From assembly GCA_017940895.1 (NCBI GenBank), contig JAGAXM010000003.1:1-40939 (forward strand): 40,939 nucleotides of DNA. Reading direction: 5' to 3'. This DNA comes from Clostridiales bacterium (GTDB lineage: Bacteria; Bacillota; Clostridia; Saccharofermentanales; Saccharofermentanaceae). A program made the position numbers and the translations under genes. This document shows, in pieces, positions 40,849 through 40,939 of the stretch. The first letter of the stretch is position 1, and every line of letters begins with the position of its first letter. The notes beneath the pieces are model-generated. The model was given only the letters and a program-made list of their open reading frames with translations, ran no database searches and had not been told where the DNA came from.

Positions 40849-40939
40849 TCGCATAGTGCACAGTGCTGTGATTATCGATTGTGGGACGATGAACATGCGT
40901 GCCGAGAAACGTAAGAGATAAACCGCATGACAAAGCCCC

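Noticed and set aside
1..40939. CRISPR array
   Set aside because: No set of regularly spaced identical repeats of 24-40 bp was seen; the repeats at 9020 and 26905 are too few and too irregular.
40849..40939. N-terminal half of the acyltransferase right of the IS
   Set aside because: One minus-strand frame is hydrophobic but shows no acyltransferase motif and cannot be joined to the left remnant without a target duplication to guide it.

Overview
The window looks like a chromosomal segment of a clostridial Firmicute (Lachnospiraceae/Oscillospiraceae-like). The reasons are strong AGGAGG-type ribosome binding sites, a small DUF896 protein, a LytTR-DUF3021 pair, a BceRS/ABC-type module, XRE regulators with a desulfoferrodoxin-like tail, and many zinc-ribbon membrane proteins. 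Most of it is ordinary moderate-GC chromosome. Three stretches look foreign: an integrative-element end at a tRNA fragment (1-445), an AT-rich gene cassette at about 29.9-35.3 kb, and an IS21-family insertion at the right end. A single AT-rich orphan gene also sits at 14.0-14.6 kb.

Layout. 1-445: end of an element that used a tRNA 3' end as attachment site, then the tRNA terminator. 0.6-1.9 kb: small ORFs and a membrane protein. 8.7 to 2.0 kb (minus strand): response regulator, histidine kinase, ABC ATPase, FtsX-type permease and an Ntn-hydrolase lipoprotein, an envelope stress/peptide-sensing module. 8.8-9.2 kb: a 57-aa protein, a terminator and a duplicated 103-bp non-coding repeat. 9.2-12.4 kb: peptidase T, a membrane-anchored metallopeptidase and an ankyrin-repeat protein. 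12.6-13.8 kb: zinc-ribbon membrane protein. 14.0-17.6 kb: the orphan gene with a hairpin over its ribosome binding site, then a TetR-SDR-condensation-domain-zinc-ribbon operon with a clear operator.

17.9-20.7 kb: TetR regulator, XRE/desulfoferrodoxin-like regulator, histidine phosphatase and PrsW-type protease. 20.7-24.5 kb: a divergent pair, a cytoplasmic BMP-type binding protein and a degenerate-GGDEF/EAL protein. 24.5-26.2 kb: LytTR-DUF3021-CPBP operon. 26.3-29.8 kb: Nudix, DUF896, HAD nucleotidase, a 41-aa membrane peptide, tRNA dihydrouridine synthase and a lipoprotein. Several of these genes lack a ribosome binding site and have a -10 box 6-8 nt before the start codon, as expected for leaderless mRNAs.

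29.9-35.3 kb: an accessory cassette with two divergent operons. Leftward are DUF4417, an orphan toxin-like domain, a probable immunity protein and a 52-aa zinc ribbon. Rightward are an XRE repressor, an ImmA/IrrE metallopeptidase, a KptA/Tpt1 RNA 2'-phosphotransferase and a RhuM-family protein. The rightward promoter is buried in a 31-bp palindrome. This is the best candidate for an undescribed, possibly defence-related system. 35.3-38.0 kb (minus): HD protein, two tandem Cys-rich paralogues, a flavin-binding protein and a lipoprotein. 38.1-38.3 kb: a probable structured RNA. 38.3-38.5 kb: C-terminal remnant of a membrane acyltransferase, cut by the intact IS21-type element (38.54-40.85 kb).
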